Origin: Ensifer sp. IC3342
Lineage (GTDB): Bacteria; Pseudomonadota; Alphaproteobacteria; Rhizobiales; Rhizobiaceae
Assembly: GCF_020193655.1 (NCBI RefSeq)
Contig: NZ_JADYVE010000001.1
Coordinates: 1,054,001-1,118,000 of the forward strand
Length of the DNA: 64,000 bases
Direction: 5' to 3'
The first letter of the stretch is position 1. Each line of letters opens with the position of its first letter. This document shows, in pieces, positions 9,808 to 18,100 of this stretch. Made by a program: the position numbers and the translations under genes. The notes beneath the pieces were generated by a model, which saw only the letters and a program-made list of their open reading frames with translations, was not told the DNA's origin and did not search any database.

Positions 9808-10752
9808 ATGATGTCGCAGCCGACGGTCCTGCCGAAATCCGCCATGCCGGTTCAAGGCCACGCAACAGGCATTGCGCTCGTCCTCGGCTCGGCGATTGTC
9901 TGGAGCTTCGGCGGCACGCTGGCGCGTTTCCTCGAAATTGACGACAGTTGGATCATCGTGTTCTGGCGATCGATCTTTGCCGCCGCTTTCCTGCTCGGCT
10001 TCATGCTGGTCCGCGACGGCGCCGCGAACATGACGCGGCTCTTTCGCGACATGGGTTGGCCCGGTGTGGCCGTCGGCTGCTGCTTCGCGACGGCATCGAC
10101 GAGCTTCGTGCTGGCCCTCGCCTACACCACCGTCGCCAACATCCTGCTCGTTCAGGCGGGCGTGCCGCTCATCGCGGCCCTTATGAGCTGGATCCTATTT
10201 CGCGAAGGCGTCTCGCAGCTTACGTGGCTGGCAATCGCCGCAGTCATCGCCGGCATGCTGGTGATGGTTTCGGATTCGATTACCGGCGCGGTCTCGCCGG
10301 TCGGGGATGCGCTTGCTCTCCTGATTGCGCTTGCCTTCGCCTGCGCCACGGTCATCACCCGCCGCTACGCCGATGTCCGCATGACGCCCGCGGCCTGCCT
10401 TGGCACACTGATTGCCGCAACGATCGCCGCGACGCAGGCGTCGGGATTTTCCGTCACCCCTTCCGAACTCGGCATTCTCATAGCCTTCGGGGCGCTGAAT
10501 TTCGGCCTCGGCTTGGCTCTGTTCGTCACCGGTGCGCGGCTACTTCCTTCGGCGCTCGCGGCCTTGCTCGGCACGGTAGAAACCGTTCTCGCGCCCCTTT
10601 GGGTTGCCGTCATCCACGACGAAATTCCTCGCACGAATACCATCATCGGCGGGTCGATCGTGCTCTTCGCCCTCTTTGCCTATCTCGCCGTCGAGCTCTG
10701 GCGGCAACGCCGGCTGCGCACTGAAGCTGGTGCCAATTCGGGTCGTGCTTGA
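9808..10752 (+). CDS. EamA/DMT-family permease
   Basis: The protein has ten predicted hydrophobic helices arranged as two EamA repeats, beginning GIALVLGSAIVWSFGGTLAR. It therefore belongs to the drug/metabolite transporter superfamily, whose members export amino acids, nucleotides or other metabolites. I chose the ATG at 9808 (314 residues; a second ATG follows at once), because the longer frame needs a TTG and adds a non-conserved Arg/Pro-rich head, and because GGGGG lies just upstream. The substrate is unknown. It is separate from the yidC operon, which ends at the terminator, and lies about 50 bp upstream of engB. Confidence 0.85.
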   Translation: MMSQPTVLPKSAMPVQGHATGIALVLGSAIVWSFGGTLARFLEIDDSWIIVFWRSIFAAAFLLGFMLVRDGAANMTRLFRDMGWPGVAVGCCFATASTSFVLALAYTTVANILLVQAGVPLIAALMSWILFREGVSQLTWLAIAAVIAGMLVMVSDSITGAVSPVGDALALLIALAFACATVITRRYADVRMTPAACLGTLIAATIAATQASGFSVTPSELGILIAFGALNFGLGLALFVTGARLLPSALAALLGTVETVLAPLWVAVIHDEIPRTNTIIGGSIVLFALFAYLAVELWRQRRLRTEAGANSGRA

Positions 10753-10803
10753 CAAGACGGCGCAAAACATTGAAGCCGACCGGGTAATGGGAAAAAGCGA
10801 GCG

Positions 10804-11460
10804 ATGACCGGAAAGAAGAAAAACCAGAACGATTCCTCCGCCTTCGGCCGCCCGTGGATCTTCATCCGCGGCGTTCCGGCCATGAAGTTCCTGCCGCCCG
10901 AGGGTCCGCTGGAGATCGCCTTCGCCGGCCGCTCGAATGTCGGCAAGTCGTCGCTGATCAACGCCCTTGTCGGACAGAAAGGCCTCGCGCGCACATCGAA
11001 CACGCCGGGCCGCACCCAGGAACTCAACTATTTCGTGCCGGACGGCTATTCCGGCGAGGCCGACGACCTGCCACCGATAGCGCTCGTCGACATGCCGGGC
11101 TACGGCTATGCGCAGGCACCGAAAGAACAGGTCGACGCCTGGACGAAGCTCGTTTTCGACTATCTGCGCGGCCGCTCCACGCTGAAACGCGTCTATGTAC
11201 TTATCGACGCCCGTCACGGCATCAAGAAGAATGACGAAGAGGTGCTCGCGCTGCTCGACAAGGCCGCCGTTTCCTATCAGATCGTGCTCACCAAGACGGA
11301 CAAGATCAAAGCAGCGGGCGTGCCGCGGCTGATCGCCGAAACGATCGAGAAGATCAAGAAACGCCCTGCCGCCTTTCCCGAAGTGCTGTCGACTTCCTCG
11401 GAAAAGGGCGCCGGCATCGAAGAACTGCGGGCAGCGATCGATCTCGCCCTCGCCCGGTAA
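10804..11460 (+). CDS. engB: Ribosome biogenesis GTPase EngB/YsxC/YihA
   Basis: The 218-residue protein is a TRAFAC GTPase. It has G1 GRSNVGKSS (42-50), a switch-I region TSNTPGRTQ (64-72), G3 DMPGYG (96-101), and G4 TKTDK near residue 161. EngB assists assembly of the 50S subunit and is usually essential. The unstructured N-terminal stretch of about 35 residues is longer than in E. coli and usual for rhizobia. Alphaproteobacterial genomes commonly place it after yidC and before argB, as here. Confidence 0.96.
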   Translation: MTGKKKNQNDSSAFGRPWIFIRGVPAMKFLPPEGPLEIAFAGRSNVGKSSLINALVGQKGLARTSNTPGRTQELNYFVPDGYSGEADDLPPIALVDMPGYGYAQAPKEQVDAWTKLVFDYLRGRSTLKRVYVLIDARHGIKKNDEEVLALLDKAAVSYQIVLTKTDKIKAAGVPRLIAETIEKIKKRPAAFPEVLSTSSEKGAGIEELRAAIDLALAR

Positions 11461-11584
11461 GACGGGTGCGTCTCCCATCCGAAGACAAAAGTCTTTGATC
11501 TTGGTCACTACCCTGACACGAAAAGCGCTCTATTTCTGCGAGCGGCCGCATTCTGCCGGCCGGGCCAAGATGCAGGAGAGAGAC

Positions 11585-12124
11585 ATGTCCGATTTGATTG
11601 TCGTAGGATTCGATTCGACAGAAGAGGCCGATAAGGTCCTCTTGAAGCTGAACAGCCTTAAGAAAGAATATCTGATCGACCTTGAGGATGCGGTCGTGGT
11701 CGTGCGCGACGGCGAAGGGAAGGTGCACCTCAAGCAGAGCCTCAATCTCACCGCAGTCGGCGCGACCTCGGGCCTTCTTTCGGGTTCGCTCTGGGGTGGG
11801 CTCGTCGGCCTGCTCTTCCTCAATCCGCTCGCGGGCTTCGCGATCGGCGGAGCACTCGGCGCAGGCGCCGGGGCGCTCTCCGGTTCGCTTGCCGACTACG
11901 GCATCGACGACGAGTTCATCAAATCGCTCGGCAATACGATCCCGAACAATTCCTCTGCACTCTTTATTCTGGTGCGCAAGGTGCAACCGGAAAAGGTGCT
12001 CGCCGAGCTTTCGGGGCTGCGCGGCCGCGTGCTGAAAACGTCGCTCTCGCCCGAGCAGGAGCAGAAGCTGCAGGCTGCGCTCTCCGACGTGCAGGCAACT
12101 TCGCCGCAGGCGGGCACGTTTTAA
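11585..12124 (+). CDS. DUF1269 membrane protein
   Basis: The 179-residue protein MSDLIVVGFDSTEEADKVLL... has an N-terminal alpha/beta domain (residues 1-60), a Gly/Ala-rich hydrophobic hairpin at about 68-105 (LLSGSLWGGLVGLLFLNPLA and GGALGAGAGALSG) and a C-terminal domain with a VRKVQPEKVLAEL stretch. This matches the DUF1269 family, whose function is unknown; the glycine-zipper hairpin suggests membrane association. The start at 11585 is preceded by AGGAGAGAG; the longer frame upstream lacks a ribosome site and contains promoter sequence. It is probably monocistronic. Some members are stress-induced, but nothing here shows that directly. Confidence 0.85.
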   Translation: MSDLIVVGFDSTEEADKVLLKLNSLKKEYLIDLEDAVVVVRDGEGKVHLKQSLNLTAVGATSGLLSGSLWGGLVGLLFLNPLAGFAIGGALGAGAGALSGSLADYGIDDEFIKSLGNTIPNNSSALFILVRKVQPEKVLAELSGLRGRVLKTSLSPEQEQKLQAALSDVQATSPQAGTF

Positions 12125-12150
12125 GCGTTTGCTCTTCGTCGTTCCCTAGC

Positions 12151-12261
12151 GGCCCCTCATCCGCCTGCCGGCACCTTCTCCCCATAACGATGGGGAGAAG
12201 GGACAAGCGGCCGGCTTCATATTCCCTCTCCCCGCCTGCGGGAAGAGGGCCAGGGTCAGGG
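12151..12261. repeat. RIME-like intergenic mosaic element
   Basis: This GC-rich segment has two nested palindromes: CCTTCTCCCC paired with GGGGAGAAGG, and CCCTCTCCCC followed by a near-complement GGAAGAGGG. It lies between the converging DUF1269 and msrB genes. Sequence and structure match the Rhizobium-specific intergenic mosaic elements known from Sinorhizobium. Related copies in this window lie at 16079-16180 and 45239-45330. Confidence 0.75.
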
Positions 12262-12312
12262 CAAACCTTCGCGGCGGCCCTGCGCGTCACCGCTACGCGC
12301 ACCAGCCGCTGG

Positions 12313-12807
12313 TCATGCGGCAGCCGGCGCAAATGTCAGCGCCAGCCCGTTGATGCAGTGCCGCTTGCCGGTCGGCGGCGGGCCGTCGTCGAATATGTGG
12401 CCGAGATGCCCGCCGCAGCGGCGGCAGTGGCATTCGATCCTGGTCATGAACAGGGCGTTGTCCTCGCGCGTGCGGACCGCATCCGGAAGCGATTGCCAGA
12501 AGCTCGGCCACCCGGTGCCGCTGTCATACTTCGCCTCGGAGGAATAGACGGCTAGCCCACATCCCGCGCAGTGGAATATCCCCTTGCGTTTCTCGTTGTT
12601 CAGCGCACTCGTGAAGGGCCGCTCCGTATCCTCCTGCCGCAATATGGCATACTGGTCCGCCGTCAGGATCGCGCGCCACTCCTCATCCGACTTCATGACC
12701 TCGAAAGTCTCGGCGCCGGTCGCGCGCACGGCGGGCGCAAAGCCATGTGCTACCGTCCATGCGGCGAGCGCGGCACCCGCCATCAGGAAATTGCGACGGT
12801 TCGTCAT
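12313..12807 (-). CDS. msrB: Exported peptide-methionine (R)-S-oxide reductase MsrB
   Basis: The 164-residue protein reduces the R-epimer of methionine sulfoxide in proteins. Zinc ligands are Cys80, Cys83, Cys128 and Cys131, and the catalytic nucleophile is Cys151 in RHCINGLAL. The N-terminus MTNRRNFLMAGAALAAW has a twin-arginine motif with a hydrophobic core, predicting Tat export to the periplasm. The start at 12807 is preceded by GGAGGT; a longer frame runs into a dispersed repeat and is rejected. Its neighbours are the fasciclin gene and the sigma/anti-sigma pair, all on the same strand, which suggests an envelope oxidative-stress group. Confidence 0.94.
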   Translation of the reverse strand: MTNRRNFLMAGAALAAWTVAHGFAPAVRATGAETFEVMKSDEEWRAILTADQYAILRQEDTERPFTSALNNEKRKGIFHCAGCGLAVYSSEAKYDSGTGWPSFWQSLPDAVRTREDNALFMTRIECHCRRCGGHLGHIFDDGPPPTGKRHCINGLALTFAPAAA

Positions 12808-12821
12808 GGGAACCTCCGGTC

Positions 12822-12888
12822 CTACAGCGCCGCACGCCCTTGTCGGACGCGCGAAGGACGCTGTAGCACTTTGAATTTGCTGCACAGC
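12822..12888. repeat. CTACAGCG palindromic intergenic element
   Basis: CTACAGCG and CGCTGTAG bound a GC-rich palindrome, followed by the conserved tail CACTTTGAA...GCTGCA. It lies immediately upstream of msrB. Same family as the copies at 21599-21704, 26174-26225, 40448-40553, 43145-43215 and 46232-46284. Confidence 0.7.
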
Positions 12889-12992
12889 TTAGCGGTCCGG
12901 CAGACCCGGGACAAAACAAAGTCCATCAAACCGACGTGAGAGCAGTAGAACACCCAGCTTGGGCAGCGGGCCGAGGCCCGCCGCCCGCAACA

Positions 12993-13550
12993 TCAGCCCT
13001 TCGGCTGCAGCACCCTGTTGATGACATGGATGACGCCGTTCGACTGCTTCACGTCGGCAATCGTCACCCAGGCCGTGCCGCCGGTTTCATCGGTCAGGCT
13101 GATCTTGCCGCCATCGGCCTTGGCCTTCAGGATGCATCCGCCAACCGTCTTGACGTCGTGTTCCCCGCCGTCATCCTTGATCATCCCGGCGATCGCCAAC
13201 GACATCGCGTCGGCCGCTACGACATGGCAGGTCAGCACGGTCGTGAGCTTGTCTTTGTTCTCGGGCTTCAACAGGGTGTCGACCGTGCCGGCCGGCAGGG
13301 CCGCGAAGGCTTCGTTCGTCGGCGCAAAGACGGTGAACGGCCCCTTGCCCTCAAGGGTCTCGACAAGACCGGCAGCCTTCACGGCCGCAACCAGCGTCGT
13401 GTGGTCCTTCGAGTTGATGGCATTTTCGACGATATTCTTGTTGGCATACATCGGCGCGCCGCCGACCATCGGGTTCTCGGCGTAGGCGGCGACCGCACCT
13501 GTCGTAAACATGGAAGCGACAAGTGCCGAACGGATCACAAACTTGAACAT
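12993..13550 (-). CDS. nex18: Fasciclin-domain (FAS1) exported protein, Nex18-like
   Basis: The 185-residue protein has a Sec signal peptide (MFKFVIRSALVASMFTTGAV, predicted cleavage after AYA) and one FAS1 domain with the conserved elements GPFTVFAPTNEAFAALP, LTTVLTCHVV and the C-terminal NGVIHVINRVLQP. FAS1 proteins are extracellular or periplasmic adhesion-type domains. The best match I recall is Nex18 of Sinorhizobium meliloti, described as symbiotically induced. The ribosome site GGAAGG precedes the start. It follows the sigma/anti-sigma pair on the same strand with a 184-bp gap, consistent with being a target of that sigma factor. Domain call firm; gene name from memory of family and context. 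Confidence 0.85.
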   Translation of the reverse strand: MFKFVIRSALVASMFTTGAVAAYAENPMVGGAPMYANKNIVENAINSKDHTTLVAAVKAAGLVETLEGKGPFTVFAPTNEAFAALPAGTVDTLLKPENKDKLTTVLTCHVVAADAMSLAIAGMIKDDGGEHDVKTVGGCILKAKADGGKISLTDETGGTAWVTIADVKQSNGVIHVINRVLQPKG

Positions 13551-13734
13551 CTCTCTTCCTTCCTATTGCGCTTGCCCGCTGAGACCACCCTTGAAAGTGT
13601 CCGCTCGGGCGATTGCTGTTCCTCCAGGGGAACATCACAAGCAACGGAAGGCGCGGAGAAAGAGTTTCAGGTCACGCGCTCTACCTGTAACCATTTGACA
13701 ATATTTCATCTTTTCGGAATTGCTGCGGATCGCC

Positions 13735-14448
13735 TTAGAGATGACGGGCCGTACCCTGGGCGACAACCGCGCCGGTGGGCGCGCCGGCAGGCGAACCGCC
13801 AAGCGGCTCGACACTGACAGCAAGGGTCGCACCCTCGCCGACTCTCGTCCGCATCTCGGGTGGCACCAGGATTTCACCTTCACCGGACTGTGGCAGTACG
13901 CCCAGCGAGACTGCGGGATTGTCGCCCTCGATCAGCCAGAGTTCGAGAGACTTCTCCTCGGTCTGCCGCGCCGCCACCGGCGTCAGCTTCAGGCTCCCGG
14001 ACGCTCTGTCGAAGCGGGCCACGAGATTGATGGCATTGCCTTCGCCGGAGAGTTCCGCGACCAGCGGCTGGCTTTGCGGCTCGCTGAAGAGGCCAGCCAT
14101 GGAGGCAGCCATGATTGCGACTGTAAAGAGCGAAGCGACGGCAAGGCTGCGCCAGAGAAGAAGGGAGTTCCAGAATCCGACCCGAGGGCTGGCCGCCGGC
14201 GACGGCGGAAAGATGCTGTGCTCGACGGCCGCAAGCACGTGGGCTGGTGGACTCACTGCTTCATAGGCATCGTCGAAAGAGGCGAGATTGTGCTGCCAGC
14301 GATCGACCATGGCGGCGAAATTGCGGTCCGATGCCATGCGCGCCTCGACCTTGCGGCGGTCCTCGGCGGACAGAACGCCCAACACGTATTCTCCCGCGAT
14401 CACCTCGTCGCGGCGAAAATCTCCGCTTTCGGGATTCTGCGTCGTCAT
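13735..14448 (-). CDS. Anti-sigma factor (RskA/ChrR-like, membrane-anchored)
   Basis: The 237-residue protein has a cytoplasmic N-terminal domain of about 90 residues beginning with the anti-sigma helix (IAGEYVLGVLSAEDRRKVEA), one membrane segment at about 97-120, and a periplasmic RskA-type domain ending GAPTGAVVAQGTARHL. It would sequester the ECF sigma factor encoded just upstream. The start was set at 14448 because it overlaps the sigma gene stop by 4 nt (ATGA); the longer frame would run far into the sigma gene. No zinc-binding HxxxCxxC motif is present, so it is not a ZAS-type anti-sigma. Confidence 0.9.
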   Translation of the reverse strand: MTTQNPESGDFRRDEVIAGEYVLGVLSAEDRRKVEARMASDRNFAAMVDRWQHNLASFDDAYEAVSPPAHVLAAVEHSIFPPSPAASPRVGFWNSLLLWRSLAVASLFTVAIMAASMAGLFSEPQSQPLVAELSGEGNAINLVARFDRASGSLKLTPVAARQTEEKSLELWLIEGDNPAVSLGVLPQSGEGEILVPPEMRTRVGEGATLAVSVEPLGGSPAGAPTGAVVAQGTARHL

Positions 14449-14984
14449 CGCTCCATGCACTCTCTCAGCTTCAGGAGGCTGCGTCTCAACCAGGTCCGCA
14501 TCGTATTGAGCGGTACCCCGAACATCTCGGCCAGTTCCTGGTAGCTCAATCCTTCGACGTAGGCCCGGCGCACCGCCTCGGCGCGATTCTTCTCGAGCTC
14601 CTCCATGCAAGCGTCGATCCGCCTGCCTTCCGACCGAACTCCCGCCGATCGTTCCGGATCTGGAGCAGGATCAGCCAAATCATAGGCCTCGTCAATCGCG
14701 TTTGCGACGGGTTTTCGCGCCCGGATGAGATCGATTGCATGGTTGCGTGCGATTGCCGTCAACCAGGACATGGGGCTTGCCTGGCCTGTCGCGAAGCGGT
14801 CGGCGCGCTGCCAGATCTTGACGTAAATTTCCTGTAGCGCTTCTTCCGCTTCGCTGCGATCCTTGAGAATACGCAGACAGACGCCGAATAGTTTCGGGCT
14901 CGTCTGGCGATAGAGCGCCGCGAAGGCATCGCGGTCTCTAAGGACTACGCGGCCGAGCAGCGCGGAGATCTCCTCATCGGCCAT
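14445..14984 (-). CDS. ECF RNA polymerase sigma factor (RpoE4-like)
   Basis: The 179-residue protein has only sigma regions 2 and 4. Region 2 includes RDAFAALYRQTSPKLFGVC and EAEEALQEIYVKIWQ; region 4 has the helix-turn-helix LSYQELAEMFGVPLNTMRTW. With the membrane anti-sigma factor downstream it forms a standard ECF module controlling an envelope or redox regulon. In S. meliloti a sigma factor called RpoE4, activated by sulfite in stationary phase, has, as I recall, this neighbourhood (anti-sigma, fasciclin gene, msrB). I propose orthology but cannot confirm it. Autoregulation is usual for the family; I could not identify a convincing -35/-10 pair upstream. Confidence 0.93.
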   Translation of the reverse strand: MADEEISALLGRVVLRDRDAFAALYRQTSPKLFGVCLRILKDRSEAEEALQEIYVKIWQRADRFATGQASPMSWLTAIARNHAIDLIRARKPVANAIDEAYDLADPAPDPERSAGVRSEGRRIDACMEELEKNRAEAVRRAYVEGLSYQELAEMFGVPLNTMRTWLRRSLLKLRECMER

Positions 14985-15158
14985 GGCGATTGCGCCCCCT
15001 ACGGCATCAAAGCATCACCATAGGATAGAGAGGCAGCCAGAGCCAGCGGCCGTGTCATCAGGGCTTTATGTTGCGCTCCGATCATTCCATCCTTTCGGAA
15101 CTTGCGTTTTCGCCATGAAAGGCTCTAAACAGCAGCCGATATTCTTCGAGGGTCCGCC

Positions 15159-16046
15159 ATGTCCGCATCAGAGAGTGAAATCCAGGCACGTCTGCTCACG
15201 CAAGCACTGCCCTACATGCAGCGCTACGAGAACAAAACGATCGTCGTCAAATACGGCGGCCATGCCATGGGCAATCCGGAACTGGGGCGTGCATTCGCCA
15301 GCGACATCGCGCTCCTGAAACAGTCCGGCGTCAACCCCATCGTTGTCCACGGCGGTGGACCGCAGATCGGCGCCATGCTCTCGAAAATGGGCATCGAATC
15401 GAAATTCGAAGGCGGGTTGCGCGTCACCGACGAGAAGACCGTCGAAATCGTCGAGATGGTGCTCGCCGGCTCGATCAACAAGGAAATCGTCGCTCTCATC
15501 AACCAGACCGGCGAATGGGCGATCGGTCTCTGTGGCAAGGACGGCAACATGGTGTTCGCCGAAAAGGCGAAGAAAACCGTTCGCGATCCGGACTCCAATA
15601 TCGAACGCGTTCTCGATCTCGGTTTCGTCGGCGACGTGGTCGAGGTGGACCGCACCCTGCTCGATCTGCTTGCCCGCTCCGAGATGATTCCGGTAATCGC
15701 GCCGGTGGCGCCCGGCCGCGATGGTCACACCTACAATATCAATGCCGATACTTTTGCCGGCGCCATCGCCGGAGCGCTGAACGCCACCCGCCTGCTCTTC
15801 CTCACCGACGTGCCGGGCGTGCTCAACAAGCAGGGCGAACTGATCAAGGAACTGTCGGTGGCACAGGCGCGCGCGCTGATTGCCGACGGCACGATTTCCG
15901 GCGGCATGATCCCGAAGGTCGAGACCTGCATCGACGCCATCAAGGCCGGCGTGCAGGGCGTCGTCATCCTGAACGGGAAGACCGCCCACTCGGTCCTGCT
16001 CGAGATCTTCACCGAGCGCGGCGCCGGCACGTTGATCGTGCCGTAA
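15159..16046 (+). CDS. argB: Acetylglutamate kinase
   Basis: ArgB phosphorylates N-acetyl-L-glutamate, the second step of arginine biosynthesis, in the cytoplasm. The 295-residue protein shows the amino-acid-kinase fold: [10 protein letters not shown] (29-38) with the phosphate-binding lysine, VHGGGPQIG (63-71), and TDVPGVL near the ATP site. The N-terminal helix (residues 1-25) is of the kind that mediates hexamerisation and arginine feedback inhibition. No other arg genes are near, so it is a solitary arg locus, as in other rhizobia. A RIME-like element follows. Confidence 0.97.
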   Translation: MSASESEIQARLLTQALPYMQRYENKTIVVKYGGHAMGNPELGRAFASDIALLKQSGVNPIVVHGGGPQIGAMLSKMGIESKFEGGLRVTDEKTVEIVEMVLAGSINKEIVALINQTGEWAIGLCGKDGNMVFAEKAKKTVRDPDSNIERVLDLGFVGDVVEVDRTLLDLLARSEMIPVIAPVAPGRDGHTYNINADTFAGAIAGALNATRLLFLTDVPGVLNKQGELIKELSVAQARALIADGTISGGMIPKVETCIDAIKAGVQGVVILNGKTAHSVLLEIFTERGAGTLIVP

Positions 16047-16078
16047 GGTTCTTGCATTTTGCGCGAGCGACGGTGGCT

Positions 16079-16180
16079 GCCCCTCGCCCCACTGCAGGCG
16101 GGAAGAGGGGACTAAGGTTCGCCGCTTATCCCTTCTCTCGGCCTGCGAAGAGAAGGTATCGGCAGGTGGAGGAGGGGCGG
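16079..16180. repeat. RIME-like intergenic mosaic element
   Basis: This region contains CCCTTCTCTC...GAGAAGG, GGGAAGAGGGG and a closing GGCAGGTGGAGGAGGGG, which is the reverse-oriented counterpart of the CCCTCATCCGCCTGCC start of the copy at 12151-12261. It fills the gap between the converging argB and PEP-mutase-like genes. Confidence 0.7.
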
Positions 16181-16188
16181 AAAACCCC

Positions 16189-16959
16189 TTACTTCGTCGC
16201 GTATACCTTCTCCGCCTCACCGCGCAGCGACGCGATGATCGCCCGGTAGGGGAACGGCCCGTAGCTCAACCGGCCGACGCCGGCGGCGGCGAGCGTCGCG
16301 AGATCCGGTGCGCCGGGCTTCATCATCACGTTCACCGGCAAGGGCGACGCCGCGCAAAGCCTGCCGATCAACTCCGCATCGGCCAGCCCGGGCGCGAAGA
16401 AGCCGCTGGCACCGGCCTCGGCATAGGCCTTGGCGCGGGCGATCGCCTCCTCGAGCAAGCCGGGGTGACGCGTGGCATCGCTTTCCTGGAGGAACAGGTC
16501 GGTTCGAGCGTTGATGAAAAGCGCAATGCCACGCCGCTCCGCCATTTCGCGGATCGCCCGGATACGCGACGCCTGCTTGTCTATTGCGTGGACACCGCCC
16601 TTGCCCACCACCTGATCTTCAAAATTGATGCCGATCGCCCCGGCATCGATGAGCTTTGCGACATTCATCGCGCCGCCAGCAGGATCATCGGAATAGGCAC
16701 CCTCGAAATCCACCGACAGCGGAAGGTCCGTGGCGCCGGCGATCAGACGGACGATTTCGACCAGGAGCGCGAGCGGTATCTTTTCGCCATCGCCAAAACC
16801 CTGTGCCGCGGCCACCGACCAGCTTCCGGTGGCAAGCGCCTTTGCACCAGCCTCCGCCACGCAGCGGGCGCTGCCGGCATCCCAGATATTGTACAGAACG
16901 ACCGGGTTGCCCTTGCGATGCAAGGCCCCAAAGGCCAGCGCCTTTTCCTGCTGATTCAT
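16189..16959 (-). CDS. Isocitrate lyase/PEP mutase superfamily protein
   Basis: The 256-residue protein has the ICL/PEPM TIM-barrel fold: YNIWDAGSARCVAEAGAKAL, a magnesium-site region SVDFEGAYSD, INFEDQVVGKGG, and FINARTDLFL. The KKCGH-type catalytic loop of true isocitrate lyases and 2-methylisocitrate lyases is absent. It therefore belongs to the small oxaloacetase-like or PEP-mutase-like group of unknown substrate that forms or breaks C-C or P-C bonds at 2-oxo acids. The start at 16959 overlaps the ada stop by 4 nt, so the two are translationally coupled. A longer frame upstream lies inside ada and is not used. Confidence 0.85.
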   Translation of the reverse strand: MNQQEKALAFGALHRKGNPVVLYNIWDAGSARCVAEAGAKALATGSWSVAAAQGFGDGEKIPLALLVEIVRLIAGATDLPLSVDFEGAYSDDPAGGAMNVAKLIDAGAIGINFEDQVVGKGGVHAIDKQASRIRAIREMAERRGIALFINARTDLFLQESDATRHPGLLEEAIARAKAYAEAGASGFFAPGLADAELIGRLCAASPLPVNVMMKPGAPDLATLAAAGVGRLSYGPFPYRAIIASLRGEAEKVYATK

Positions 16960-18035
16960 CGAACGTTCTCCGCAAACAATCCAACGGGTTTCATCTTTCC
17001 CTCGTGCCGAAGCAGCCACTGCTTTCGCCAGAGGCCGCCGCCATAGCCGGTCAGCGATCCGTCCGAGCCGATGCAACGGTGGCAAGGTATGACAATTGCG
17101 ATGCGGTTGGCGCCGTTTGCCTTGGCCACGGCACGCACCGCCTGCAGCGTGGCGACCTCACGCGCGATATCGCTGTACGAACGCGTCTCGCCTACTGGTA
17201 TTTTTGAAAGCTTCGCCCACACCTCCCGCTCGAAGGCGCTGCCGTCGAGCGCCAGGGGCGTGCGAAATTCGCTCGTTTCGCCGGCAAAATAGGCTTTCAG
17301 TTCCGCCTCGATCTGATCGATCGGTGGCGCCCTGCCCGGCGCCACGGCGGATCGCGTCTTGCGCTTCAGGCTTTCCATTTCTGTCGGCAGGGCCTTGCGG
17401 TCGTGGAATTCGAGCAGATGGAGATGCGTCTTGTCGGCGACCGCTACCATCGGCCCGAGCGGTGTTTCGATTGTATCGGCAAAGAACAATTGCCGGCCCT
17501 GCGACATGGCAGGCGCCTCCCCGATCAGCTTCGCGAAGGCGGCGCGAAATCCGCTGGGCGAATCATACCCGGCATCGATCTGCGCTTCGATGACGCTGGC
17601 GCCGGCCGAAAGCTGACGAGCGGCCTCGCCCATTCGCCGCTGACGCGCGAGGTCGAGAAAGGTGACGCCGAACGCCCGCTTGAAGGCGCGACGCACGGTC
17701 GACGGATCGAACCCGCGCCGGGCAAGGTCGTCCTCGGTCCAGCGACGATCCGGAGCGCGGTCAAGCAGTTCCAGAAGGTCGTTGACGAGCGGCTCCTTGT
17801 CGGAGGACTGGTTGAGCGGGCGGCATCGCTCGCACGGCCGGAAGCCCGAGTTGATACAGGCGGCAATGCTGTCGAAAAACAATGTATTTTCCCGCTTCGG
17901 TTTGCGGGCAGGGCAGGAGAGCCGGCAGAAGACGCCGGTGCTCTTGACGCAGACGAAGGCCTGGCCTTCGTAATCGACGCTTCGGGCCAGAAGCGCGTCG
18001 TAAAGGATGTCGTCATTCGGCAAATCGAAAAGCAT
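16956..18035 (-). CDS. ada: Ada: methylphosphotriester/O6-methylguanine-DNA methyltransferase and regulator
   Basis: The 359-residue protein has all three Ada parts. The N-terminal zinc domain has Cys37 and Cys41 (CRLSC) and Cys68 and Cys71 (PCERC). An AraC-type helix-turn-helix region follows (about 90-185; RRAFKRAFGVTFLDLARQRR). The C-terminal alkyltransferase domain carries the acceptor cysteine in IPCHRCIGSDGSLTGYGG. By analogy with E. coli it repairs alkylated DNA by accepting methyl groups and, when methylated at the N-terminal cysteine, activates its regulon. The start at 18035 gives the usual Ada length; the much longer open frame upstream is antisense/out-of-frame transporter sequence. 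The downstream PEP-mutase-like gene overlaps by 4 nt. Confidence 0.95.
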   Translation of the reverse strand: MLFDLPNDDILYDALLARSVDYEGQAFVCVKSTGVFCRLSCPARKPKRENTLFFDSIAACINSGFRPCERCRPLNQSSDKEPLVNDLLELLDRAPDRRWTEDDLARRGFDPSTVRRAFKRAFGVTFLDLARQRRMGEAARQLSAGASVIEAQIDAGYDSPSGFRAAFAKLIGEAPAMSQGRQLFFADTIETPLGPMVAVADKTHLHLLEFHDRKALPTEMESLKRKTRSAVAPGRAPPIDQIEAELKAYFAGETSEFRTPLALDGSAFEREVWAKLSKIPVGETRSYSDIAREVATLQAVRAVAKANGANRIAIVIPCHRCIGSDGSLTGYGGGLWRKQWLLRHEGKMKPVGLFAENVR

Positions 18036-18100
18036 GCCGCTGTTGTAGCACCGGACAGACGTCTCGTCCGCCGAAATTCGGGCAGCTATTTCGCGCGCCG

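Noticed and set aside
8736-9845. 369-codon minus-strand frame opposite yidC
   Set aside because: Antisense shadow of yidC; its highly charged composition mirrors hydrophobic codons on the other strand.
12936-13817. 293-codon plus-strand frame over the fasciclin gene
   Set aside because: Shadow of nex18 and the neighbouring gap; no recognisable domain.
15168-16220. 350-codon minus-strand frame opposite argB
   Set aside because: Antisense to a conserved kinase and running through a RIME-like repeat.
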